Shown here one piece after another: positions 1-6,376 of a stretch of DNA of 21,950 bases (the first letter of the stretch is position 1; each line of letters opens with the position of its first letter). Source of the DNA: an uncultured Acidaminococcus sp. (lineage in GTDB: Bacteria; Bacillota_C; Negativicutes; Acidaminococcales; Acidaminococcaceae); assembly GCA_900314165.1 (NCBI GenBank), contig OMUE01000250.1, positions 1 through 21,950 of the forward strand, given 5' to 3'. A model generated the notes under the pieces. It was given only the letters and a program-made list of their open reading frames with translations. It was not told the origin of the DNA and searched no databases. A program made the position numbers and the translations under genes.

Positions 1-100
1 GCGACAGATTCGACTGCGACGTCAGCATCCGCTCCGCCGCGCGCGTGATGTTCCCCTCCTGTGCCACAGCGAGGAAGTATTTCAAGATGCGGATTTCCAT
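1..100 (-). CDS. LysR-family transcriptional regulator, N-terminal fragment (cut by window edge)
   Basis: The minus strand from position 100 reads MEIRILKYFLAVAQEG, then an NITRAAERM helix and an SQSNLS turn. This is the classic start of the LysR winged-helix DNA-binding domain. An AAAGGAG ribosome binding site lies 8 to 9 bases before the ATG. Only about 33 residues are inside the window; the effector domain continues beyond base 1. LysR proteins usually regulate the divergent neighbour, so this one probably controls the redox cluster starting at 256 (inference). The inducer cannot be told from this fragment. Confidence 0.9.
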   Translation of the reverse strand, partial: MEIRILKYFLAVAQEGNITRAAERMLTSQSNLS

Positions 101-130
101 GGCGATGTCTCCTTTTGAGGTTTTGCTTTC

Positions 131-212
131 ATGATACCACGAACTATGAATAAAATACATGGTTTTGTATCAAAATGAAGTGTTGGTAATATCTTGGAAA
201 AACAGGTATCAT
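131..212. promoter_or_regulatory. Divergent promoter region with inverted repeats, candidate LysR binding sites
   Basis: Between the LysR gene and the plus-strand cluster there is an 8-bp inverted repeat with widely spaced arms, ATGATACC (131-138) and GGTATCAT (205-212). Inside it is a second one, ATACA (155-159) and TGTAT (166-170). The right arm overlaps a possible -10 (TATCAT, 207-212), with a -35-like TTGGTA at 183-188. LysR regulators commonly bind such dyads in divergent promoters. The assignment is inference from position and symmetry only. Confidence 0.35.
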
Positions 213-255
213 AAAGCCATCAAGAGAAAACAACATGAAATGAGGAGAACGCATC

Positions 256-615
256 ATGAACAGCTACATCTACGACATTCCCACGAAAGTCTACTTCGGC
301 CTCACCATCATCACGCCGAAATGGATGAAGTACATCCTCGACGAAACGACCGTCAGCCGTTTCTATGATTATGGCGTGCATGTCTTCGGCATCGATGGCA
401 CGCAGGATCCGATGGACGTCGCGAAGCAGGCCATCGCCGCGACGGAACAGTTCTTCTATGAAGCACTCGGTCTTGCATCCACACTCTCTTCCATCGGCAT
501 CGATGACAAGCATTTCGACCTGATGGCAAAACGTGCCTGCGGCGGTGCCCCCCTGCCGGGCTTCCGCCCGCTCCAGCAGGCGGACATCGTGGAAATTCTC
601 CGGATGTCGCTCTGA
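256..615 (+). pseudogene. Iron-containing alcohol dehydrogenase with its centre deleted in frame
   Basis: The 119-residue product begins MNSYIYDIPTKVYFG, the typical N-terminus of BdhA/YqhD-type iron alcohol dehydrogenases. At residue 16 it jumps to LTIITPKWM, which in full-length relatives lies near residue 285, and then follows the family's C-terminal helical domain (VFGIDG, FFYEALGL, IGIDDKHF, F-PL-DIVEI). Family members are about 385 residues, so roughly 260 residues are missing. These include the nucleotide-binding region and all the Asp/His metal ligands. The reading frame is intact across the join and a GAGGAG ribosome binding site precedes the ATG, so a small product could still be made, but it cannot be a dehydrogenase. 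The E. coli yqhD-dkgA pair shows the same Fe-ADH/AKR neighbourhood. Confidence 0.85.
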
Positions 616-628
616 GAAAGGACGCCCT

Positions 629-1417
629 ATGGAATACAAAGTGCTCAAATATGGCGATCGGATGCCGCTCGTCGGCTTCGGCACCTACCAGCTCGGCAGC
701 GAGACGGAGGCTTGTGTGCGCGCGGCGCTCGACTGCGGATACCGCTCCATCGATACCGCGCAATACTATGGAAACGAAGCGGACGTCGGTCGTGCCATTG
801 CCGCTTCCGGCGTACCGCGTGAAGACCTGTTCCTGACGACGAAGCTCCAGAGCGGCCATAGTGTGACGGCCTCCGTCGAAACCTCGCTGCGCAAGCTCCG
901 GACCGACTACCTCGACCTCCTGCTGATCCACTGGCCGATGGGCAACAACCTCACCATTTACCACGAGATGGAGCATCTAGTGCGGCGCGGCCGCGTACGA
1001 GCGCTCGGACTCTCGAATTTCTACGGACGCGTCTACGACGAAATCATCGCGCATTATGAGATCTGCCCGTCCGTCATCCAGCAAGAGACCCATCTTTTCA
1101 TGCAGAACCGCGAACTGCAGAACATCTACCAGCGCCAAGGCGTCGTACTCGAAGCGTGGGCGCCATTCGGCGAAGGACGGGAGGACATGTTTCGCCTGCC
1201 GCTCGTAGAGGAACTCGCCGCCGCACACGACCGCACGCCAGCACAAATCATCCTGCGCTTCCTCGTGCAGCAGGGCATCGTCGTCATCCCCAAAACGCGC
1301 CAGCCAAAACGCATGGCAGAAAATATCGCCGTGTTCGATTTCTCCCTCACGGACGCAGAGATGCAGCAGCTGAAGCGGCTCGACCAGCAAAGGAGCCTGT
1401 TCGGCTGGTATCAATAA
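629..1417 (+). CDS. Aldo/keto reductase (AKR5-like, DkgA/YtbE type)
   Basis: A 262-residue NADPH-dependent aldehyde/ketone reductase with a TIM-barrel fold. The AKR catalytic tetrad is complete: D42 and Y47 (in DTAQYYGNE), K72 (TTKL) and H101 (LIHWP). The family signature GLSNF (residues 127-131) and the cofactor-binding IPKTRQPKRMAEN segment (220-232) are also present. The start at 629 is chosen because AAAGGA lies 6 bases upstream; an in-frame upstream extension to 533 would run through the preceding gene. It begins 13 bases after the Fe-ADH remnant and ends 12 bases before the DUF362 gene, so it is probably part of one operon. Likely role: detoxifying reactive carbonyls or reducing keto sugars. 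The substrate cannot be deduced. Confidence 0.93.
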   Translation: MEYKVLKYGDRMPLVGFGTYQLGSETEACVRAALDCGYRSIDTAQYYGNEADVGRAIAASGVPREDLFLTTKLQSGHSVTASVETSLRKLRTDYLDLLLIHWPMGNNLTIYHEMEHLVRRGRVRALGLSNFYGRVYDEIIAHYEICPSVIQQETHLFMQNRELQNIYQRQGVVLEAWAPFGEGREDMFRLPLVEELAAAHDRTPAQIILRFLVQQGIVVIPKTRQPKRMAENIAVFDFSLTDAEMQQLKRLDQQRSLFGWYQ

Positions 1418-1429
1418 GGAGGTATTCTT

Positions 1430-2485
1430 ATGGACTTATCAAGACGCGATTTTTTGAAAGCGGCCGGTCTGACGGCTGCGGGCGCAGCACTCAGCACGAT
1501 GTTGCCGCAAACGCCAATCGAAGCCGCACGCAAGCACATCCGTCTCACATCGCAGGCACCTGTCGTCGCCAGCCGCTTGATTACGGATGTTGCGGCGGAC
1601 GGCTCGGTCGCGAAAGTGTATTTCACACGCCACCTCGATGCAGCGCATCTGATCTCCATGTATGACCGCATCAATGACGGCATCTATGGCAAAGTTGCCC
1701 TGAAGCTGCATACAGGAGAGCCGAACGGGCCGTACATCCTGCCCGTGGACTGGATCAAAGCATTCCAGCAGCACGTGCCGAACAGCACGATCTGCGATAC
1801 GAACACGCTGTATGTCTATGGGCGCGACACCACGGAGAAAAACCGCGAAACGCAAAAATTGAACGGCTGGACGTTCTCGCGCGTCGACATCCTCGACGAA
1901 GACGGCGGCGTCGACCTGCCCGTGCGCAACGGCAAGATCCTCGACCACGTGACGATGGGCAGCCACATCACGAACTACGATTCCATGGTCGTCCTGACGC
2001 ATTTCAAAGGCCACGCGATGGGCGGCTATGGCGGCTCGCTCAAGAACATCGCCATCGGCAACGCCAGCGGACAGGTAGGCAAGCGCCAAGTGCACGGTTA
2101 TTTCGATCCGAACCCGCCCGATGGCATCCACTGGGGCGTGTTGAAGGAGGGCTTCATGGAGCGCATGGCTGATTCCGCCAAAGCGACGTGTGACTACTTC
2201 GGCAAACATATCGTGTTTTTGAACGTGCTGCGCAAGATGTCCGTCGATTGCGATTGTGCTGGCACAACGGCGGCGGTCCCGACAATCCCGGACATCGGCA
2301 TCCTCGCGTCGACCGACCTCATGGCCATCGACCAGGCCAGCGTCGATCTCGTCTACGCGCGTCCGGAAAACGAGCGCCATGACATCGTCGAGCGCATGGA
2401 ATCCCGCCATGGCCTGCATCAACTGGAAGCCATGGCCAACCTGAAGCTCGGAAATGATCAGTATGAATTGATTGACGTCGATTGA
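1430..2485 (+). CDS. Tat-exported DUF362 domain protein
   Basis: A 351-residue protein that begins with a twin-arginine signal (SRRDFLK at residues 4-10, then a hydrophobic AAGLTAAGAALS stretch), so it is probably exported folded with a cofactor. The body matches DUF362: the HFKGHAMGGYGGSLKNIAIG motif in the middle, a CDCAG pair, and the PDIGILASTDLMAIDQASVDL segment near the C-terminus. Many DUF362 proteins carry a 2x[4Fe-4S] ferredoxin insert. None of its Cys clusters are visible here, so the CDC pair is the only clear candidate metal site. AAGGAGG precedes the ATG. The gene sits between an aldo/keto reductase and a lipoprotein. The biochemical role of this family is unsettled; a redox function at the cell surface is inference. 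Confidence 0.85.
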   Translation: MDLSRRDFLKAAGLTAAGAALSTMLPQTPIEAARKHIRLTSQAPVVASRLITDVAADGSVAKVYFTRHLDAAHLISMYDRINDGIYGKVALKLHTGEPNGPYILPVDWIKAFQQHVPNSTICDTNTLYVYGRDTTEKNRETQKLNGWTFSRVDILDEDGGVDLPVRNGKILDHVTMGSHITNYDSMVVLTHFKGHAMGGYGGSLKNIAIGNASGQVGKRQVHGYFDPNPPDGIHWGVLKEGFMERMADSAKATCDYFGKHIVFLNVLRKMSVDCDCAGTTAAVPTIPDIGILASTDLMAIDQASVDLVYARPENERHDIVERMESRHGLHQLEAMANLKLGNDQYELIDVD

Positions 2486-2499
2486 CAAAGGAGCGAACC

Positions 2500-3426
2500 A
2501 TGATGAAACTTCAAAGCCACAGCATCCGCAACGCACTTTCCGCGATGGCTGTCGGAATGTTGATGGCAGGCATGTGCGCAGGATGCGGGGGCGCAGATGT
2601 ATCAGAAGAGCGCATCCCTGCTTCTGCAGTTTCCGCATCGGAAAAACCGAGTGCGGCTGTAGCTGCATCCAGCGATGTACAAAAAGGAGCGCCGATGGAA
2701 AAACTTCAGACGACGACGTATGAGATCGGCGGCGTATCGTTCCAAATGATCCTTGTCGAAGCTGGGACGTTCCGCATGGGGTCGGATGACACGCACGTGG
2801 AATTCAGCGAATCCCCGGCGCACAACGTGACGCTCACGAAAGATTACCTCATCGGCGAGACGGAAGTGACACAGGCACTCTGGAATGCCGTCACGGGCAA
2901 GAGCTCCAGCAAGAGCATGCTGCCGCAGACAAGCGTCACATGGGAAGAGGCGCACGCCTTCGTGACGCGCCTGAACGAAGTCGCGCACGCGCAAGGCATC
3001 ATCGCGCCGTCGCAATCGTTCCGCCTGCCGACCGAAGCGCAATGGGAATACGCAGCCAAGGGCGGAAAGGCAAGCAAAGGCTATCGCTACTCCGGCAGCA
3101 ACGACATCAACGACGTCGCCGTCACACGCGAAAACTCCGGCAGCGACCATCCGGGCGAGGTGAAGACGAAACGTCCGAACGAACTCGGCATCTACGATAT
3201 GAGCGGCAACGCGTATGAGTGGGTTGATGACTACGCGGGTAGCTACTCCGCAAAAGATCAGGTCGATCCGCAGAATACGACGCCCTCAGGACGTTACGTC
3301 AAGCGCGGCGGCAGCAACTACCACCATTTCAATGACGAAAGCTACCTCTTCACGACGACCGGCCGCTATTTTTACGGCAGCACGGACTGGACGATCGGTT
3401 TCCGTCTGGCACTTATGAACGAATGA
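2500..3426 (+). CDS. FGE-sulfatase (SUMF1-like) domain lipoprotein
   Basis: A 308-residue protein with an N-terminal hydrophobic segment ending in a lipobox-like CAGC (Cys 29), suggesting a lipoprotein. The rest is a formylglycine-generating-enzyme-like fold: MILVEAGTFRMGSDD, TEVTQALWNAVTG, a FRLPTEAQWEYAAKGG core, DMSGNAYEWVDD and the GFRLAL ending. The C-terminal RGGSN...GRYFYG region, where true FGEs carry the catalytic cysteines, has no Cys. No sulfatase gene is nearby, so a structural or binding role is more likely than formylglycine formation. The start is the first of two adjacent ATGs, 6 bases after AAAGGAG; a TTG at 2482 is in frame but lacks support. It is the last gene of the left-hand cluster. 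Confidence 0.85.
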   Translation: MMKLQSHSIRNALSAMAVGMLMAGMCAGCGGADVSEERIPASAVSASEKPSAAVAASSDVQKGAPMEKLQTTTYEIGGVSFQMILVEAGTFRMGSDDTHVEFSESPAHNVTLTKDYLIGETEVTQALWNAVTGKSSSKSMLPQTSVTWEEAHAFVTRLNEVAHAQGIIAPSQSFRLPTEAQWEYAAKGGKASKGYRYSGSNDINDVAVTRENSGSDHPGEVKTKRPNELGIYDMSGNAYEWVDDYAGSYSAKDQVDPQNTTPSGRYVKRGGSNYHHFNDESYLFTTTGRYFYGSTDWTIGFRLALMNE

Positions 3427-3440
3427 ACCACAAAAATACT

Positions 3441-3471
3441 GGGGCTGTTGCAATCTAGCTGCAACAGCCCC
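3441..3471. terminator. Perfect 12-bp hairpin after the left-hand cluster
   Basis: GGGGCTGTTGCA (3441-3452) and its exact complement (3460-3471) enclose a 7-base loop. No T-run follows on the plus strand, whereas on the minus strand the stem is followed by TATTTTTG. As a plus-strand terminator it is therefore unconventional. It resembles the stem at 14305-14337 (shared CTGTTGCA core), which hints at a repeat-derived terminator. Confidence 0.5.
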
Positions 3472-3497
3472 ACAAAGCATCTTCTTGTCAAAAATTC

Positions 3498-3530
3498 TTG
3501 GTGGGCGCATCTTACGATGCGCCCCTACGG
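3498..3530. repeat. Dispersed palindromic repeat, copy 1
   Basis: A 33-base segment with a 9-bp inverted repeat, GGGCGCATC (3503-3511) and GATGCGCCC (3516-3524), followed by CTACGG. The same 33 bases recur at 7853-7885 with only two differences. It lies in a gene-free stretch of 230 bases (3427-3656). Confidence 0.75.
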
Positions 3531-3589
3531 AGTTGTATTGGACTTAAATATATGCTTTTTGAGCATAAAAGGAAAGAGAAAGCAAGTAT

Positions 3590-3618
3590 TATACAGAAAT
3601 TGCGGTTGACCTTATAAT
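3590..3618 (+). promoter_or_regulatory. Possible promoter for the Tat-signal flavoprotein gene
   Basis: An AT-rich stretch contains TATAAT at 3613-3618, 39 bases before the start codon. The only -35 candidate at the right distance is weak (TATACA, 3590-3595). A TTGACC at 3606-3611 overlaps the -10 and cannot pair with it. Confidence 0.35.
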
Positions 3619-3656
3619 ATAGCTAAAAGATTTTATGATTCCAGGAGGAAACCCTT

Positions 3657-4340
3657 ATGGATCGAAGAGAGTTCCTAAAAGTATGTGGCGGAGGCATGCT
3701 GACGCTGTTTCTCAGCGGCTGTGGCACGTCCATCGTGAATTCCAGCCAGGCTCAGGGGGAGGTGAAACCTGCGCCTAAGGGCAGCGTATCGGGAGGTAAG
3801 AACATGAAGATCGTCGTCATCAACAGTTCTCCCCATTCTGACGCGGAATCCACGTCCCGTTATATTTCGGCAGCCTTTACGGAAGGAGCCCGCAGTGCCG
3901 GCCACGAGGTGTTCGTGTTCGATGCAGCTAATTCCGACACTCATCCCTGCCGGGGCTGCGATGCCTGCCATATGGACGGCCCCTGCATCTTCCAGGACGA
4001 TATCGAAAAAGTCCTGATGCCCAAGATGCTGGAAGCCGATATGCTGGTGCTGGCCACACCATTGTATTACTACACGGTTTCTGCTCAGCTGAAGACCATT
4101 ATCGACCGGTTCTATTCCCGGACAGAAAAACTTCATGGTAAAAAGTCCATGATCATCGTCACTGCTTATAATAGTGCGGATTGGACTATGGAAGCCACGA
4201 ATGTGTACTACGATACTCTGTGCCGCTATATGGAATGGAAAGACGTAGGCAAGGTTTACGGCGTAGGCTGTGGTTCCAGGAGCCTGGTAGAAAGCTCCAA
4301 ATTCCCGGCGCAGGCAAGGGAGATTGGGAAGAACTTGTAA
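3657..4340 (+). CDS. Tat-exported lipoprotein with NADPH-dependent FMN reductase / flavodoxin fold
   Basis: A 227-residue protein. DRREFLK at residues 2-8 is a twin-arginine motif, and the hydrophobic stretch ends in a lipobox LSGC (Cys 22), so it should be exported folded with its flavin and anchored by lipid. From residue 50 it is a flavodoxin-like domain (MKIVVINSSPH phosphate-binding start, LATPLYYYTVSAQLKTIIDR flavin loop). A CRGCDACHMDGPC cluster (Cys 98, 101, 104, 110) resembles the region of iron-sulfur flavoproteins that binds an Fe-S cluster. An internal MKIVV start at residue 50 would give a signal-less form, but CCAGGAGG sits just before the first ATG. Its position directly upstream of tatA/B/C genes suggests it is cargo of that translocase (inference). 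Confidence 0.88.
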   Translation: MDRREFLKVCGGGMLTLFLSGCGTSIVNSSQAQGEVKPAPKGSVSGGKNMKIVVINSSPHSDAESTSRYISAAFTEGARSAGHEVFVFDAANSDTHPCRGCDACHMDGPCIFQDDIEKVLMPKMLEADMLVLATPLYYYTVSAQLKTIIDRFYSRTEKLHGKKSMIIVTAYNSADWTMEATNVYYDTLCRYMEWKDVGKVYGVGCGSRSLVESSKFPAQAREIGKNL

Positions 4341-4424
4341 AAAGCGAAGAGCGAAGAGGCGTAATACGTTAGTACGTTATACGTAGTACGAATAACGTAT
4401 CACGTAACACGTATCACGCATAAG
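4341..4424 (+). repeat. Degenerate short tandem repeats (GCGAAGA type, then ACGTATC type)
   Basis: Directly after the stop codon come two GCGAAGA units, then about 60 bases built from degenerate 7-8 base units around ACGT (for example ATACGTT, ATAACGT, ATCACGT, AACACGT, ATCACGC). It ends just before the ribosome binding site of the next gene. The first part matches repeats at 11708, 14141 and 14349. Confidence 0.7.
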
Positions 4425-4435
4425 GAGAATCAAAT

Positions 4436-4603
4436 ATGGGCATTGGTTTTGGAGAAATGGTTGTCATTGCTCTCGTAGCCATCTTTGTGGTGGGGCCGGA
4501 CAGACTGCCTGGAGCAGCCCGCTCTGCAGGAAGGTTTGTACGGCAATTGCGGGAGATGCGGCAGGAATTTACGACAGCTTTGCATGAGGAGGAAAAGAAA
4601 TGA
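4436..4603 (+). CDS. Short TatB/TatA-like translocase subunit
   Basis: A 55-residue protein starting MGIGFGEMVVIALVAIF, a single N-terminal membrane helix, followed by VVGPDRLPGAARSAG and an amphipathic helix (FVRQLREMRQEF). GPxRLP is the hinge signature of TatB-type proteins. It is much shorter than E. coli TatB (171 residues) because the acidic tail is missing. AAGGAGAAT precedes the ATG, and its stop overlaps the next start (ATGA, 4600-4603), so it is translationally coupled to tatA. It probably helps form the receptor complex or the pore of the twin-arginine translocase in the cytoplasmic membrane. Confidence 0.85.
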   Translation: MGIGFGEMVVIALVAIFVVGPDRLPGAARSAGRFVRQLREMRQEFTTALHEEEKK

Positions 4604-4809
4604 GAATTGGTTGGTCTGAATTACTGGTAATATTGATTTTAGCGTTCCTTTTATTCGGCACCCAGCGGGTCAGCGGCCTGGGCAAGGCCTTGGGCAAGAG
4701 CGTCCGGGAGTTCAAGGAAGAGGTAGCTCCTCAGGATAAAGAGAAGGATGTCAAGGAGGCAGCCAGCCATGACGGAACAGAAGGTGCAGAATCCGGAAAA
4801 CAAGCCTGA
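4600..4809 (+). CDS. tatA: Sec-independent protein translocase TatA
   Basis: A 69-residue protein with a transmembrane helix (residues about 6-19), the FG hinge (19-20), GLGKALGKSVREFKEE as the amphipathic helix and a charged tail. In typical TatA the hinge reads FGPKKLPELGRALG; here it is FGTQRVSGLGKALG, lacking the usual proline. The gene overlaps the upstream TatB-like gene by 4 bases and the tatC start by 41 bases, so the three are co-translated. TatA oligomers form the passage for folded twin-arginine substrates, two of which are encoded at 1430 and 3657. Confidence 0.9.
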   Translation: MRIGWSELLVILILAFLLFGTQRVSGLGKALGKSVREFKEEVAPQDKEKDVKEAASHDGTEGAESGKQA

Positions 4810-5557
4810 TCCGGCAAGCGAGAAGCCTGTACTGGAACACGTAAGAGAACTGCGCAAACGGCTGCTGGTCTGTGTAGGTACTGTGCTTGTGATTGCTTTT
4901 GGGCTGTTAGTTGGCTTTGGAGATCAGCTTATGCTGCTGGTAACGGCTCCCGTCAATGCCATCGGCATCCAATTCGTGTATGTAGGCTTGGCAGAAGCCC
5001 TGACCAGCCAGATGAAGGTGGCATTTATTGCCGCTCTGATTTTGGCGTTCCCGGTTATCCTGTGGCAGACTTGGAAGTTTGTCCAGCCGGGACTGTTTCC
5101 CAAGGAGCAGAAGAATGTATTGACCTTTGGCCTGGTGTCTCTGATTCTGTTCAGCCTTGGGGTTATTTTTGGCTATGGGGTAGTGTTCCTGGCAGCCATT
5201 ACGTTCTTCGTGTCCGTAGGCCAGAATTTTGCCACGCCTATGCTGTCCATAGATGCCTACGTGAATTTCCTGCTGGGTTTCGTCTTTCCCTTTGGGGTGG
5301 CCTTTGAATTGCCGGTGGCCCTGTATTTCCTGGGCAGAGCCGGAATTGTGGACAGTGCTATGCTGAAATCCGGCCGCCGCTACGCGATTTTGCTGATCGC
5401 CATTGTGTCCGCTATCCTGACGCCACCGGATGTCCTGAGCCAGCTGCTCATGGGGGCACCGTTGTGTATCCTCTACGAAGTAGGTGTACGGGTAGTCAGC
5501 TACACGGAAAAACGGCGCCTGGCCACTTTCAAACCGGCACCTCATCCGGGAGAATGA
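4769..5557 (+). CDS. tatC: Sec-independent protein translocase TatC
   Basis: A 262-residue polytopic membrane protein, the twin-arginine signal receptor. It shows the N-terminal LEHVRELRKRLL motif (residues about 23-34), WQTWKFVQPGLFPKE in the first periplasmic/cytoplasmic region, a conserved Phe-Pro-rich FPFGVAFELPVALYFLGRAGI block and the ILTPPDVLSQLLMGAPL segment. About six membrane helices can be traced. The start at 4769 is chosen because AAGGAGG lies 9 bases upstream; an ATG at 4748 is in frame but has no such site. It ends the Tat operon. No T-run terminator follows; the next 170 bases carry a repeat and a new promoter. Confidence 0.95.
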   Translation: MTEQKVQNPENKPDPASEKPVLEHVRELRKRLLVCVGTVLVIAFGLLVGFGDQLMLLVTAPVNAIGIQFVYVGLAEALTSQMKVAFIAALILAFPVILWQTWKFVQPGLFPKEQKNVLTFGLVSLILFSLGVIFGYGVVFLAAITFFVSVGQNFATPMLSIDAYVNFLLGFVFPFGVAFELPVALYFLGRAGIVDSAMLKSGRRYAILLIAIVSAILTPPDVLSQLLMGAPLCILYEVGVRVVSYTEKRRLATFKPAPHPGE

Positions 5558-5597
5558 GAGCAGTGAAAAGTGAACAGTGAAAAGAGTGCGCTGCACT
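5558..5597 (+). repeat. Degenerate AGTGAAA tandem repeat plus GTGC-GCT-GCAC hairpin
   Basis: Immediately after the tatC stop, three units of the CAGTGAAAAG / TGAACAGTGA type are followed by AGTGC-GCT-GCACT (5585-5597), a 5-bp stem with a 3-base loop. A further small hairpin ATGCCT-TCC-AGGCAT lies at 5619-5633. The layout matches the elements at 11708, 14141 and 21201. Confidence 0.65.
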
Positions 5598-5656
5598 GCA
5601 CTTAGTCCTATCAACATCATGCCTTCCAGGCATAAACATAGTGTGAAAGATAGGTG

Positions 5657-5686
5657 TTAGACTTGCCTAGAAATCCTATTTATAAT
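5657..5686 (+). promoter_or_regulatory. Candidate promoter of the flavodoxin / CMD-cupin operon
   Basis: TTAGAC (5657-5662) and a perfect TATAAT (5681-5686) are separated by 18 bases, 41 bases upstream of the flavodoxin lipoprotein start. This would make 5728-7622 a transcript separate from the Tat genes. Confidence 0.6.
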
Positions 5687-5727
5687 GAACCCATCAAAGG
5701 AACATCAAGACAATAGGAGGTCTTACT

Positions 5728-6357
5728 ATGAAACTGAAAAAATTAGTGGCTGTTGTGACCATGGCTCTGACTTTGCTGGCAGTGACAGCTTGCGGAGCAG
5801 AACAGAAGAAAGAAGCACCGAAACCGGCTGCGAAGACGGAAACCAAGGCAGCAGTGCCTGCTCCGTCCGGCAAGTCTAAAATCCTGGTAGCGTATTACTC
5901 TGCTTCCGGCAATACGGAAAATGTAGCCAAGGCCATTGCCTCTGCTAAAGGGGCGGATCTGCTGAAGCTGGAACCCCAGCAGCCCTATTCCAATGCAGAC
6001 CTGGATTACCGCGATGGCAGCAGCCGGGTGTCCAAGGAGCACAACGATCCTGGCCGCAAGGTGCCTCTGAAGAATGCGAAACCGGCCAACTGGAAGAACT
6101 ATGACACCGTATTCGTTGGCTATCCCATCTGGTGGGGCATTGCAGCCTGGCCTGTGGACGAATTCATCAAATCTAACGACTTTACCGGCAAGACCGTCAT
6201 TCCCTTCTGCACTTCTGCCAGCTCCGGTATGGGCGACAGCGGCGAACTGCTAAAGAAGATGGCCGGTGGCAAAGGCAATTGGCAGGAAGGCCGCCGCTTC
6301 GGCGAACATCCTTCTGAAAATGATGTGAAGAACTGGGCTAATGGTCTGAAACTGTAA
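5728..6357 (+). CDS. Flavodoxin-family lipoprotein
   Basis: A 209-residue protein with a Sec-type signal peptide (MKLKKLVAVVTMALTLLAVTAC) and a VTAC lipobox (Cys 22), a Lys/Pro/Ala linker up to about residue 48, then a flavodoxin domain. KILVAYYSASGNTENVAK carries the FMN phosphate loop, FVGYPIWWG the first aromatic flavin loop, and CTSASSGMGDSG the second. It is very like the cytoplasmic flavodoxin at 7155 in the same operon but carries an export signal. The signal has no twin arginine, so FMN would have to be acquired after export (inference). Probable role: electron carrier or quinone/flavin reductase at the outer face of the membrane. AGGAGG precedes the ATG. Confidence 0.9.
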   Translation: MKLKKLVAVVTMALTLLAVTACGAEQKKEAPKPAAKTETKAAVPAPSGKSKILVAYYSASGNTENVAKAIASAKGADLLKLEPQQPYSNADLDYRDGSSRVSKEHNDPGRKVPLKNAKPANWKNYDTVFVGYPIWWGIAAWPVDEFIKSNDFTGKTVIPFCTSASSGMGDSGELLKKMAGGKGNWQEGRRFGEHPSENDVKNWANGLKL

Positions 6358-6376
6358 TAGAGAAAGGTCGATATAA

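Noticed and set aside
1439..2668. A 409-residue open frame on the minus strand
   Set aside because: It runs antisense to the DUF362 gene, whose Tat signal, family motifs and ribosome binding site are clear; long antisense frames are expected in such G/C-rich codon usage.
2500..3426. True formylglycine-generating enzyme serving a sulfatase
   Set aside because: The C-terminal catalytic cysteines are missing and no sulfatase lies in the window.
3441..3471. Strong plus-strand rho-independent terminator
   Set aside because: The stem is perfect but no T-run follows on the plus strand, so it is listed only with moderate confidence.
4361..4424. ACGT-rich repeats as a possible CRISPR array
   Set aside because: The units are 7-8 bases and degenerate with no spacers, so this is low-complexity tandem repeat, not CRISPR.
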